Shown: piece after piece, positions 24,538 through 32,096 of the stretch
Numbering within the stretch: position 1 is the stretch's first letter
Layout of the letters: each line of letters opens with the position of its first letter
Assembly: GCA_002424605.1 (NCBI GenBank)
Contig: DIKQ01000001.1
Location: forward strand, 69,139 to 133,138
Reading direction: 5' to 3'
Length of the DNA stretch: 64,000 bases
Origin: Cloacimonetes bacterium UBA5614
GTDB taxonomy: Bacteria > Cloacimonadota > Cloacimonadia > Cloacimonadales > Cloacimonadaceae
Made by a program: the position numbers and the translations under genes
Notes under the pieces: generated by a model
What the model saw: only the letters and a program-made list of their open reading frames with translations
Told to the model about the DNA's origin: nothing
Databases searched by the model: none

Positions 24538-26166
24538 CTATTTGAAGTGCAGCACTTTGGAAACTTGCTGCTGACTGCCCGACTGTATCATGATCAGGTA
24601 TATTCCATTACCGGAATCCCTACCATTGTTATCCCCTCCATCCCATTTTGCTGTATGTTTGCCTGCTGACTTGTATCCGTTCCATAGCGCTCTGACCTTC
24701 TGCCCTCTCGGATTAAAGATTTCCAGTTTTACAAAACCTGTTTCTTTGAGCGCATACTCTATACTTGTCTGGTCTTGAAACGGATTGGGAAAGCATGAAA
24801 TACTGCAAGCAGGTCTGTGGATGTTTTCTTCAGAAATGCCAGTATAATGCTCAGTCAGAATCTTTGCATAATTTACATTTTGATTCGATAATGTATTTGA
24901 CATTGTAAAAAAGTCTTGATAACCATCGTGGTTCATGTCACCAAGCAGATAACCATAACCATAGATGCCGTGAACAAATTCCCCGACATTGGTATAGTCA
25001 CAGTTTAAGTCCAGCAATGAACCAGTTTGTTTGTATACATTGAATGTACCAAAGAAATCAGGAGAAGAGACCTGTCTGGTGCAGAAATCGGAATAGGCAT
25101 CATTATCCAAGTTGCAGTAAAACAGCAGTTTCTTTTCATCCTCATTATTGTATGCAAAATCAACTATAGATAAGGTGTTGAATTGGGAATGGCCATATAT
25201 TACCCTTGATTTCGAACCCTCATTATCATAATATGACATGATAATATCATCATACCCGTCACCATTCAAGTCTCCATCTGCAAGTATATCCCTGCCAATA
25301 CCTGAATCCGGGGAATGGCCAACAACACTTTCAAAAACGGGAGTATTGCTTAGAGTAGTTCCGCCGGCATAGATTTGAATTACAGCATCGTATTCCGGTT
25401 CAATGTTATGGATTTCTTTAGTGACAACAATATCATCATAGCCATCTCCATTGATATCGCCGGTTGCCATTCCTTCCCCTAAAAACTCGAAGTCTAGAGT
25501 GCCCGTAATATGTAAATCACAGGTCGAATTGAAGGGTTCACCACCCAAGAAAACAAACACTTCACCATCGTTGTTATCCTGGACATCTGGACCATATATG
25601 ATTAAATCATCAAATCCATCGCCATTTAAATCACATCCGGATATAATCCTCTCCCCAAACAACAAGAAATAGACCTGGCTCGCATAGTCCTCTCCATACA
25701 ATGTAACATCCGGTTGTTCTGATAATGTTGCTCCTCCTAAATAGATATGGACTGCGCCAGTATTATAAGCTCCCGTATACTTCGACCCGATTATCAGGTC
25801 ATCAATGCCGTCCCCATTTATATCCCCTGAATACGATGCTGAACATCCGAATCCTCCGATCCAGGCAATCTGTGGAGTTCCGATTATCTGGTCAGGTGGC
25901 GTATTTATCTCTGGTAATTCGTGGTATATGTACACATGGGAGGGATAACCTGAACCATCTGGGGATTCACAACAGATATATATCAGGTCGTTATTACCGT
26001 CCCCATTGATGTCCCCATTTGCTTCGATAGGATGTAAGAAATGGCTTCCATACGGAACGTCAAATCTCAATACCTCCTCCAAAGAGACCTGTCCAGACAG
26101 GATTACAGGATTAGTCAATAATGTAAGCACAAACAGGAATAAGTTATACCTAAGCTTTTGGGTCAT
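24538..26166 (-). CDS. FG-GAP/VCBS-repeat surface protein with C-terminal sorting domain
   Basis: 542 residues. Signal peptide 1-25 (FLFVLTLLTNPVILSGQ). Seven calcium-loop repeats of integrin-alpha type: DINGDGNNDL, DINGDGIDDL, DLNGDGFDDL, DINGDGYDDI, DLNGDGYDDI, NLDNDAYSDF, DMNHDGYQDF, predicting a seven-bladed propeller. The last 85 residues contain CFPNPFQDQTSIEYAL, FNPRGQKVRALW and NGIYLIMIQ, the FlgD-like type-A sorting domain. Expected at the cell surface or secreted; adhesive or binding roles are common for FG-GAP proteins, but the target is unknown. It lies 29 nt after an AEC transporter gene. Confidence 0.85.
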   Translation of the reverse strand: MTQKLRYNLFLFVLTLLTNPVILSGQVSLEEVLRFDVPYGSHFLHPIEANGDINGDGNNDLIYICCESPDGSGYPSHVYIYHELPEINTPPDQIIGTPQIAWIGGFGCSASYSGDINGDGIDDLIIGSKYTGAYNTGAVHIYLGGATLSEQPDVTLYGEDYASQVYFLLFGERIISGCDLNGDGFDDLIIYGPDVQDNNDGEVFVFLGGEPFNSTCDLHITGTLDFEFLGEGMATGDINGDGYDDIVVTKEIHNIEPEYDAVIQIYAGGTTLSNTPVFESVVGHSPDSGIGRDILADGDLNGDGYDDIIMSYYDNEGSKSRVIYGHSQFNTLSIVDFAYNNEDEKKLLFYCNLDNDAYSDFCTRQVSSPDFFGTFNVYKQTGSLLDLNCDYTNVGEFVHGIYGYGYLLGDMNHDGYQDFFTMSNTLSNQNVNYAKILTEHYTGISEENIHRPACSISCFPNPFQDQTSIEYALKETGFVKLEIFNPRGQKVRALWNGYKSAGKHTAKWDGGDNNGRDSGNGIYLIMIQSGSQQQVSKVLHFK

Positions 26167-26195
26167 GAGTTAGAACCCCATTACCATACTGATAA

Positions 26196-27098
26196 CTATG
26201 AAAACAGCCAGATGACCAGCGGCAGGTAGCCCAGGGCAATCAGGATGGAATATGATACCATGCTGGCGGCAAATTCCCTGTCCATATTCTCCAGATTGGC
26301 AAAAATCAAGGTATTAAAACCAATCGGCGTGCTGGAACTGGCGATGATAATCGTGCGCGTCATGCCGGTAATCCCCAGCAGATAAGTCAGCAGCCAGCCG
26401 AAGAATAGCCCCAGTCCCATGCGGATGAAGATTGCCGTGAAGACAGCTCCGGGACGCTTCAGACGGGGTTCGAATATGAGCCCTAAAGCAATCATTATCA
26501 AAGGAATCGTGGGCTGTCCCACCAGGTTCAGGAAGTTTATTCCCATTTCCGGCACCTGCCAGTTAAAAGCGCGGATGGTGAACCCTATCAGCAGCCCCCA
26601 GAGCGGCGGCAGCTTCACGAACTTCATCCAGTCAAACTTGCAGAACTTGCAGTTGTCGCCATATTTGACGGCATTGTAATAGATGAAAGTAAAGATAAGA
26701 AAGCTGTTGCCGATATCAAACAAAGACGCCCGGGCAAAGCCCTCCACCCCGAACTTTGCCATAAAGAACGGCAGGGAAAAACCGGTGTTCATTATCATGC
26801 AGCCGACCAGAAAACTGCCGAAGGTGGTCTTGGGCAGCTTCATGGCGTTCCCCACCCACCAGGCAATGCCGTAGATGATAAAGACCACCGCCATCGCCGT
26901 GAACGGCAGATAAAGCAGCTCGGGCTTTAGCTCCACCTTCAGGATAGACAACAGCGACAGGGCAGGCAACGTGGCGGAAAGCACCAGACGCAGGATAATC
27001 CCGGCGTCGTCTGCCTTCATCAGCTTAACTTTCTTGATGAACCAGCCGAAGAAAAAAGCCGCAATCAGCGGGATAATCTTGAGGAAAAAAGCATCCAT
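26196..27098 (-). CDS. AEC-family (auxin efflux carrier-like) permease
   Basis: 300 residues with about ten membrane helices in two inverted halves. MDAFFLKIIPLIAAFFFGWFIKKVKLMK at the start (two parts), the conserved NTGFSLPFFMAKFGVEG in helix 4 and SSSTPIGFNTLIFANLENMD in the second half are the family's signature regions. AEC carriers move small organic anions (malate, malonate and similar) or other metabolites across the inner membrane. AAGGAT precedes ATG 27098. Encoded 8 nt after the Ig-like lipoprotein, so probably in its transcript. Substrate unknown. Confidence 0.85.
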   Translation of the reverse strand: MDAFFLKIIPLIAAFFFGWFIKKVKLMKADDAGIILRLVLSATLPALSLLSILKVELKPELLYLPFTAMAVVFIIYGIAWWVGNAMKLPKTTFGSFLVGCMIMNTGFSLPFFMAKFGVEGFARASLFDIGNSFLIFTFIYYNAVKYGDNCKFCKFDWMKFVKLPPLWGLLIGFTIRAFNWQVPEMGINFLNLVGQPTIPLIMIALGLIFEPRLKRPGAVFTAIFIRMGLGLFFGWLLTYLLGITGMTRTIIIASSSTPIGFNTLIFANLENMDREFAASMVSYSILIALGYLPLVIWLFS

Positions 27099-27106
27099 AT
27101 TAATCC

Positions 27107-28906
27107 TTAAGTCGGGTATCTGATCAGATATATTGAAGAACTGGCGGAAACATTGCTCCCCAAAAGGTAAGCGGTAACTGTGGCAATAGTGATTGACGCG
27201 TTACCTGTCATGGGGTCGGCATAAGGTATTTCATAGGCATAAAACCTGATAAGCCCCTCTGCGTATCCGTTCGGATTGGTTACAATGATGTTGGGGTTAC
27301 CTTGAGGATTGTAATGTTCTGGGTTGGTGTTTGAGCCAGTTGTGTATTCAAACACTCCTCTGGTAGATACAAGCGTTACATTGGTATAGGGAATCGGACA
27401 TCCCTGGCCATCATAGACAACGGCTTGCGGTTCTGCTGTGGCAGAGGGCGGATTTGGATTAGTGTTACCGCGGAAAACCAGATTGCCGGGGACCATCAGC
27501 AATTCCAGTTGTGGCTGGTTAACCGGCAGGATAATAGTGGCTTCGCCGGATACAATGCTTCCGTTATACCCGCCTGAACTTGCCCTGATTGTAACAGGAA
27601 GGCCTGAATAGACACCGCTGTAAATCAGGTAGGTGTAGGCAGTGCCTTCATCGTTGTCTCCGTAAACGCTATTGTTGCCGATATAGGCAGCCGCTCCTAT
27701 CTGGCAGTTGTATTCATTGTCAATTATCTGAAACCAGACGCTGGTACCGTAGCTGACGGGATTATCATAGAGGTCATAACAGCGCGCTCCCACTACGATG
27801 CGCCACATTCCGCCGCCCATGTTTTCCCCTGTATTGTAGCCGCCACCAAACACCTCTATCCGGTATGCCGGACCGGCATGCACGACGATGTTATCCTTCA
27901 CGGTCTCGTGATAACGGCCATTGTCCGTGCAGGATGCCTTCACCACAATGTTGCCATTAGCTGTTCCGCTGTATAGCAAAACCTGTGCAATACCGTTGTT
28001 GGAGACAGCCATGACCGAGTCAGCGGGTGACTGGTTATTGAGGTTAGCTCCCCCGGAAGCGCCGGGATTGAGGATTCGGAACCAGACGTTGCGGGGTTCC
28101 GTAAACAGGTTGCCGTCAGAGTCATAAAGCTTTACCCTGAGATAGGCAGCATCCATACCGCCTGTGTTCATCACGTTAAGGTCTATCTGTCCGCTCTGGG
28201 TAAACCGCAGGTAGTGTACGCTTACAGGTTCGGGAGGGGGTGACTGGATGGTCACGTCAACAGTGGCTGTATCTGCGCTGATAACGAAATCAGGATAGTC
28301 GGGATGGTGTTTCCTCGTGATGGCAGTAACGCGCGCTATGCCTGAGACATTGTCAGCCGTGAGAACCGCCCTGGCAACGCCGGTGCTGTCTGTAACCGCG
28401 CCTGCCCGGATGTGTCCCAGGGTGGTATGAAACTCCACCAGTTGCCCGGGAATGCCAAAAGCCATGGCATCTACCACTTTGACGCTTACAGTGGAGGAGG
28501 TCAATCCGTTGTCTGCAAAGATAGTATCAGGTGTTGCAGACATATTTGTCAAAAACTGATACTCGCTCAAGCTGTTCTGGTAAATCACAAAGGTGGCGGT
28601 TGCAATTTCGCTGTGGTGAGTGCGGTAATAAGCAACTGCCTTGATGGTCATCGTGGAATCCACCGTGATTGGTCCAGTATAAGTGAGGGAAGCGGCATGC
28701 GTATATTGACCGTTTGTCGTATAGCGGATATCCGCACCAGGCGTAGCGCATGATATTGCGACCTGCACTCCGGGATTGAACATATACGGTCCGGGACTGA
28801 AGACCGGGGTTGACACCAGGTCCAGATTGACTTCAGTGGTCTTTTTACAGCAGGACGTGATGCTTAACAGCAGAATGATGGAAAGAAGTATGATAGGTGT
28901 TCTCAT
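27107..28906 (-). CDS. Ig-like multidomain lipoprotein
   Basis: 599 residues. The leader ends LLLSITSC (Cys19). Residues 35-110 form a chitobiase/CHB_HEX_C-type module (PVFSPGPYMFNPGVQVAISC, DIRYTTNGQYT, KAVAYYRTHHSEIATATF). Next come bacterial Ig-like (invasin/Big_1) modules: FADNGLTSSTVSVKVVDA...VEFHTTLGHIRAGAVTDSTGVARAVL, then a further pair with VYDGQGCPIPYTNVTLVSTRGVFE and VTNPNGYAEGLIRFYA. Such proteins are elongated outer-surface or periplasmic lipoproteins; no enzyme motif is present. Strong GGAGG before the ATG. First gene of a three-gene run (lipoprotein, AEC, FG-GAP). Confidence 0.8.
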   Translation of the reverse strand: MRTPIILLSIILLLSITSCCKKTTEVNLDLVSTPVFSPGPYMFNPGVQVAISCATPGADIRYTTNGQYTHAASLTYTGPITVDSTMTIKAVAYYRTHHSEIATATFVIYQNSLSEYQFLTNMSATPDTIFADNGLTSSTVSVKVVDAMAFGIPGQLVEFHTTLGHIRAGAVTDSTGVARAVLTADNVSGIARVTAITRKHHPDYPDFVISADTATVDVTIQSPPPEPVSVHYLRFTQSGQIDLNVMNTGGMDAAYLRVKLYDSDGNLFTEPRNVWFRILNPGASGGANLNNQSPADSVMAVSNNGIAQVLLYSGTANGNIVVKASCTDNGRYHETVKDNIVVHAGPAYRIEVFGGGYNTGENMGGGMWRIVVGARCYDLYDNPVSYGTSVWFQIIDNEYNCQIGAAAYIGNNSVYGDNDEGTAYTYLIYSGVYSGLPVTIRASSGGYNGSIVSGEATIILPVNQPQLELLMVPGNLVFRGNTNPNPPSATAEPQAVVYDGQGCPIPYTNVTLVSTRGVFEYTTGSNTNPEHYNPQGNPNIIVTNPNGYAEGLIRFYAYEIPYADPMTGNASITIATVTAYLLGSNVSASSSIYLIRYPT

Positions 28907-29011
28907 GATGCCTCCGAGCTCATTTATTTCCTACGGTTCCAGTCTTTATTATGTTTCATTTCACGTCAATGGAAATATCGGCAATTTTATGCTGTTTTCA
29001 ATAAGATAGCA

Positions 29012-29656
29012 TCAAAGCTGGCGCTTGATGGTATAGATGGCTAATCTATCGCAAACCGCCTGGGCATAGTCCGATATCCTTTCCAGATGGACGCCGAACC
29101 ACTTCAGCTGGTTCTTTTGTGCCAAATCTATATCCAGCGAGAAGATGAGGCGGCGCAGCTTTTCTCCCAGCTGGTCTGCTTCCCGTTCAAAGAAATATAC
29201 CTTGTGGATATAGTTGTTGACTGCCGCCAAATCACGGAAGAAGGAACGTATTGCCATGGCGAGGTTGTCCACCGATTCCACAGAAGCCTTGGCTGTCTGC
29301 ATGAAAAGGTCGTCCAGTTCGTGCGGGATTTTGGGCATCTCTATGGAAAACTGCAGAAAGGAATCCTTCAGGTTGTCTATGACCTCGTCCGTATTTTCCA
29401 GGATTGCCAGCACATCTCCCCTGTTTTCAGGAATCAGGGTGTGCTCATACAGAAACCTTTCAATGTGGACGCGCAAATCATCCGCTTTGTGCTCGTTATC
29501 CCGGATGCGCGCCAGTCTTTCCTCAAACTGGTCGTTACGTTCGTGCAGATAGTCCTCAATCCCTTTGAGATAAAGCATGGCAGTGTCGCTGAGGATGTCC
29601 AGGAACTGGTCCAGCTGCGCTTCTATCAGCTTGGTTGTTTTCAGAATAATCGCCAT
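29012..29656 (-). CDS. PhoU-like DUF47 (TIGR00153-type) protein
   Basis: 214 residues from ATG 29656; a longer TTG reading (29689) covers the only visible ribosome-site-like sequence. All-helical. ILSDTAMLYLKGIEDYLH, RIRDNEHKADDLRVHIERFLYEHTLIPENRGDVLAILENTDEVIDNL (read in parts) is the DUF47 core, with E/D-rich helices related to PhoU that coordinate metals. The C-terminal half repeats the fold (FFEREADQLGEKLRRLIF). DUF47 proteins usually accompany Pit phosphate transporters as regulators; none is adjacent, so this is a stand-alone copy. Cytoplasmic. Monocistronic, with R5 upstream. Confidence 0.85.
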   Translation of the reverse strand: MAIILKTTKLIEAQLDQFLDILSDTAMLYLKGIEDYLHERNDQFEERLARIRDNEHKADDLRVHIERFLYEHTLIPENRGDVLAILENTDEVIDNLKDSFLQFSIEMPKIPHELDDLFMQTAKASVESVDNLAMAIRSFFRDLAAVNNYIHKVYFFEREADQLGEKLRRLIFSLDIDLAQKNQLKWFGVHLERISDYAQAVCDRLAIYTIKRQL

Positions 29657-29827
29657 AAAGCTGCGGGCTCCTTTCTCTGTGATAGACAAGGATTAAATCA
29701 GAATCGGAGCGCACCTCTTTCGTCAAGGAAAATCTTGGCAGGGTCAGTAATTGCCGGCTGACCCGACCCCGGACTCTAATCCGAAACACCATTTCCCCCT
29801 GCCCCTTTCCCTCTCCTTCCTTGGGTG

Positions 29828-29916
29828 CATTACGGTAGCATTACGGTACCATTACGGTAGCATTGCGGTCATTGACCGTATTACTACCGTAATGGTACCG
29901 TAATGCTAAAGCAATG
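29828..29916 (+). repeat. Mirrored 11-nt-unit intergenic element R5 (4-1-4 copy)
   Basis: Four left units (CATTACGGTAG 29828-29838, CATTACGGTAC 29839-29849, CATTACGGTAG 29850-29860, CATTGCGGTCA 29861-29871), central T 29872, four right units (TGACCGTATTA 29873-29883, CTACCGTAATG 29884-29894, GTACCGTAATG 29895-29905, CTAAAGCAATG 29906-29916). The flank AGGAAAAGGCAGG (29923-29935) echoes the end motif of other copies. The two middle unit pairs are perfect inverted copies (22 bp). Confidence 0.9.
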
Positions 29917-29959
29917 CTATTGAGGAAAAGGCAGGCGAAAAATAAGGCAAAGGTTATGC

Positions 29960-29986
29960 TTGACACGATTGTAATTCAAATATAAT
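29960..29986 (+). promoter_or_regulatory. Probable promoter of the YfbK-like gene
   Basis: GCTTGACA with TTGACA at 29960-29965 and a perfect TATAAT at 29981-29986, 15-nt spacer (short for sigma-70). GCTTGACA is shared with the -35 regions near 1047, 37178 and 55484. Confidence 0.55.
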
Positions 29987-30027
29987 TAACTTTTATGAGT
30001 CATTACTCTGATTAAATGGAGGCGGAC

Positions 30028-32043
30028 ATGAAAAGATTTTGGATTGTAATCCTGCTGCTGATAATGGTTACAGTCGGCAGTGCCGGCACCACCGGCAAGC
30101 TGGCAGGCAGGGTCAAAGATGAAAGCGGAAAAGGCATGGCCTATGTAAATGTATTGGTTCTTCAGGACGGCAAACGCATTACGGGAATCCAAACCAAGGA
30201 TAACGGCAGTTTCATTATCATCAACCTCCCTCCCGGGACCTACGACCTTAAGTTCCAGTTGCAGGGGTTTGGAGAGCTCACCGTCAAAGGAGTGGTGATA
30301 AAAGCAGACCAGACCACCACCCAGAATGCGACTCTTACTAAAAAGGATGTTGTGTTGGAGGCGGTAAAAGTACAAGCCTACAAGGATAATGCAAGTACGG
30401 GTTCTGAACGCAAGATTGATATGGCAGTATCTGACATGAATGGCACAACGGCATTGCAATCCGTAAGTCTTTCTGTTGTTGGAGGTGAACTGCATGCTTT
30501 GCCTCCCGGCACACGACCTGAAAAACCTCTGGAAATGTACTGCATCTACGTCCGCAACTGCCCGCCCCCTCCTCCCCCTCCGATATACACGACGGACGAC
30601 TTTGCCTCAGTGGTGGAGAACAACTATAAATACGCTCTGGCAGAACCGCTCAGCACCTTTTCCATTGACGTGGACACCGCCTGCTACACCACACTGAGAC
30701 GGCTGATAGAAAGCCGTCAGCTTCCGCTGAAGTCCTATGTCCGCATCGAGGAACTGCTCAACTATTTTGATTATGACTACCCTCAGCCCAAAGACGGGCA
30801 TCCCTTCTCCGTTTACACGGAACTGGGCAAATGCCCCTGGAACAGCAAACACCAGCTTTTGCACATCGGTCTGCAGGGCAAAACCATTGACTTGAAGGAT
30901 GCACCGCCCAGCAACCTGGTGTTCCTGATAGACGTATCCGGCTCTATGAGTCCGCCCAACAGACTTCCGCTGGTGCAGGAATCAATGAAACTGCTGGTGA
31001 AGCAGATGCGTCCGGAGGACAGGGTAGCCATCGTGGTCTATGCCGGCGCTGCAGGTCTGGTATTGCCTTCCACTTCCGGCAACAATAAGGCCGCCATTCT
31101 GGATGCCCTGGACAAATTGCGCGCCGGTGGCTCCACTGCCGGCGGAGCAGGCATTCAGCTTGCCTATAAGACCGCCAAGGAAAACTTCCTGCCCAAAGGC
31201 AACAACCGGGTCATCCTCTGCACGGACGGGGATTTTAATACGGGCGTTTCCTCCAATGCCGCCATGGAAGAGCTTATCGTGGAAAAGCGCAAGGAAGGCA
31301 TCTTCCTGACCGTGCTGGGCTATGGCATGGGCAACTACAAGGACAGCAAGATGGAAATCCTGGCAGACAAGGGCAACGGTAACTATGCCTACATTGATAA
31401 CCTGCTGGAAGCCAACAAGGTGCTGGTCCGTCAGATGGGCGGAACGCTCTATACCATCGCCAAGGACGTGAAGTTCCAGCTGGAGTTTAATCCCGCTAAA
31501 GTCAAGGCATACCGCCTGATTGGCTATGAAAACCGCATCCTGAATAAAGAGGACTTCAACGACGATACCAAGGACGCCGGCGAACTGGGCTCAGGGCATA
31601 CCGTCACGGCGCTTTATGAAATCATTCCCGCCGGTTCGGAGGAAAGCATCAAGGATGTGGACCCGCTCAAATACCAGACGGTACAGCTCACCGACACCGC
31701 CACCCAGAGCCAGGACTTGCTGACTGTGAAGCTTCGCTATAAAAAGCCGGATGAGGACAAGAGCATCCTGATGGAAAAGCCGGTGAAGTACAAGCTCGTC
31801 CCGGATGCCCAGTTGAGCGAGAACTTCCGCTTCTCCGCAGCAGTGGCGGAGTATGGTCTCCTGCTCAAGGATTCTGAATACAAAGGCACTGCGGATTGGA
31901 AGCAGGTGATAGAACTGGCGCGTAGCTCGCAAGGCATAGACAAAGAGGGCTACCGCAAGGAATTTATGACCCTGGCGGAACTGGCGCGGGATTTGAGCGC
32001 AGGCATTCCCCCCAGACCAAAAGATGACCTGATGAGAGAATAA
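30028..32043 (+). CDS. YfbK-type von Willebrand factor A protein with carboxypeptidase-regulatory N-domain
   Basis: 671 residues from ATG 30028, preceded by GGAGG (30018-30022). Signal peptide to about 19, then a CarboxypepD_reg-like sandwich (about 22-110; GKLAGRVKDESGKGMAYVNVLV). A linker contains seven consecutive prolines (about 179-185). A YfbK N-terminal region (TFSIDVDTACYTTLRRLIES, RIEELLNYFDYDYP) leads to the vWA domain with MIDAS DVSGSMS (302-308) and CTDGDFNTG, then a DUF3520-like C-terminal part (LEFNPAKVKAYRLIGYENRIL, TVKLRYKKPD). These exported proteins bind a metal-dependent partner; the function is poorly known. Monocistronic, ended by a strong terminator. Confidence 0.88.
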   Translation: MKRFWIVILLLIMVTVGSAGTTGKLAGRVKDESGKGMAYVNVLVLQDGKRITGIQTKDNGSFIIINLPPGTYDLKFQLQGFGELTVKGVVIKADQTTTQNATLTKKDVVLEAVKVQAYKDNASTGSERKIDMAVSDMNGTTALQSVSLSVVGGELHALPPGTRPEKPLEMYCIYVRNCPPPPPPPIYTTDDFASVVENNYKYALAEPLSTFSIDVDTACYTTLRRLIESRQLPLKSYVRIEELLNYFDYDYPQPKDGHPFSVYTELGKCPWNSKHQLLHIGLQGKTIDLKDAPPSNLVFLIDVSGSMSPPNRLPLVQESMKLLVKQMRPEDRVAIVVYAGAAGLVLPSTSGNNKAAILDALDKLRAGGSTAGGAGIQLAYKTAKENFLPKGNNRVILCTDGDFNTGVSSNAAMEELIVEKRKEGIFLTVLGYGMGNYKDSKMEILADKGNGNYAYIDNLLEANKVLVRQMGGTLYTIAKDVKFQLEFNPAKVKAYRLIGYENRILNKEDFNDDTKDAGELGSGHTVTALYEIIPAGSEESIKDVDPLKYQTVQLTDTATQSQDLLTVKLRYKKPDEDKSILMEKPVKYKLVPDAQLSENFRFSAAVAEYGLLLKDSEYKGTADWKQVIELARSSQGIDKEGYRKEFMTLAELARDLSAGIPPRPKDDLMRE

Positions 32044-32061
32044 CCCGACAAAAGAATATAT

Positions 32062-32096
32062 GGGGATTGCAGATTCAAATGCAATCCCCTTTTTTT
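32062..32096 (+). terminator. Rho-independent terminator after the YfbK-like gene
   Basis: GGGGATTGCA (32062-32071) pairs perfectly with TGCAATCCCC (32080-32089) over an 8-nt loop, followed by seven Ts (32090-32096) that run into the stop codon of the convergent gene. Confidence 0.92.

Larger units (their letters stand above)
29657..30027. other. Divergent intergenic region holding R5 and the YfbK promoter
   Basis: About 370 nt between a minus-strand and a plus-strand gene. A pyrimidine-rich run (29792-29820) precedes R5. The plus-strand promoter for the von Willebrand gene is at 29960-29986. I see no coding potential. Confidence 0.6.
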
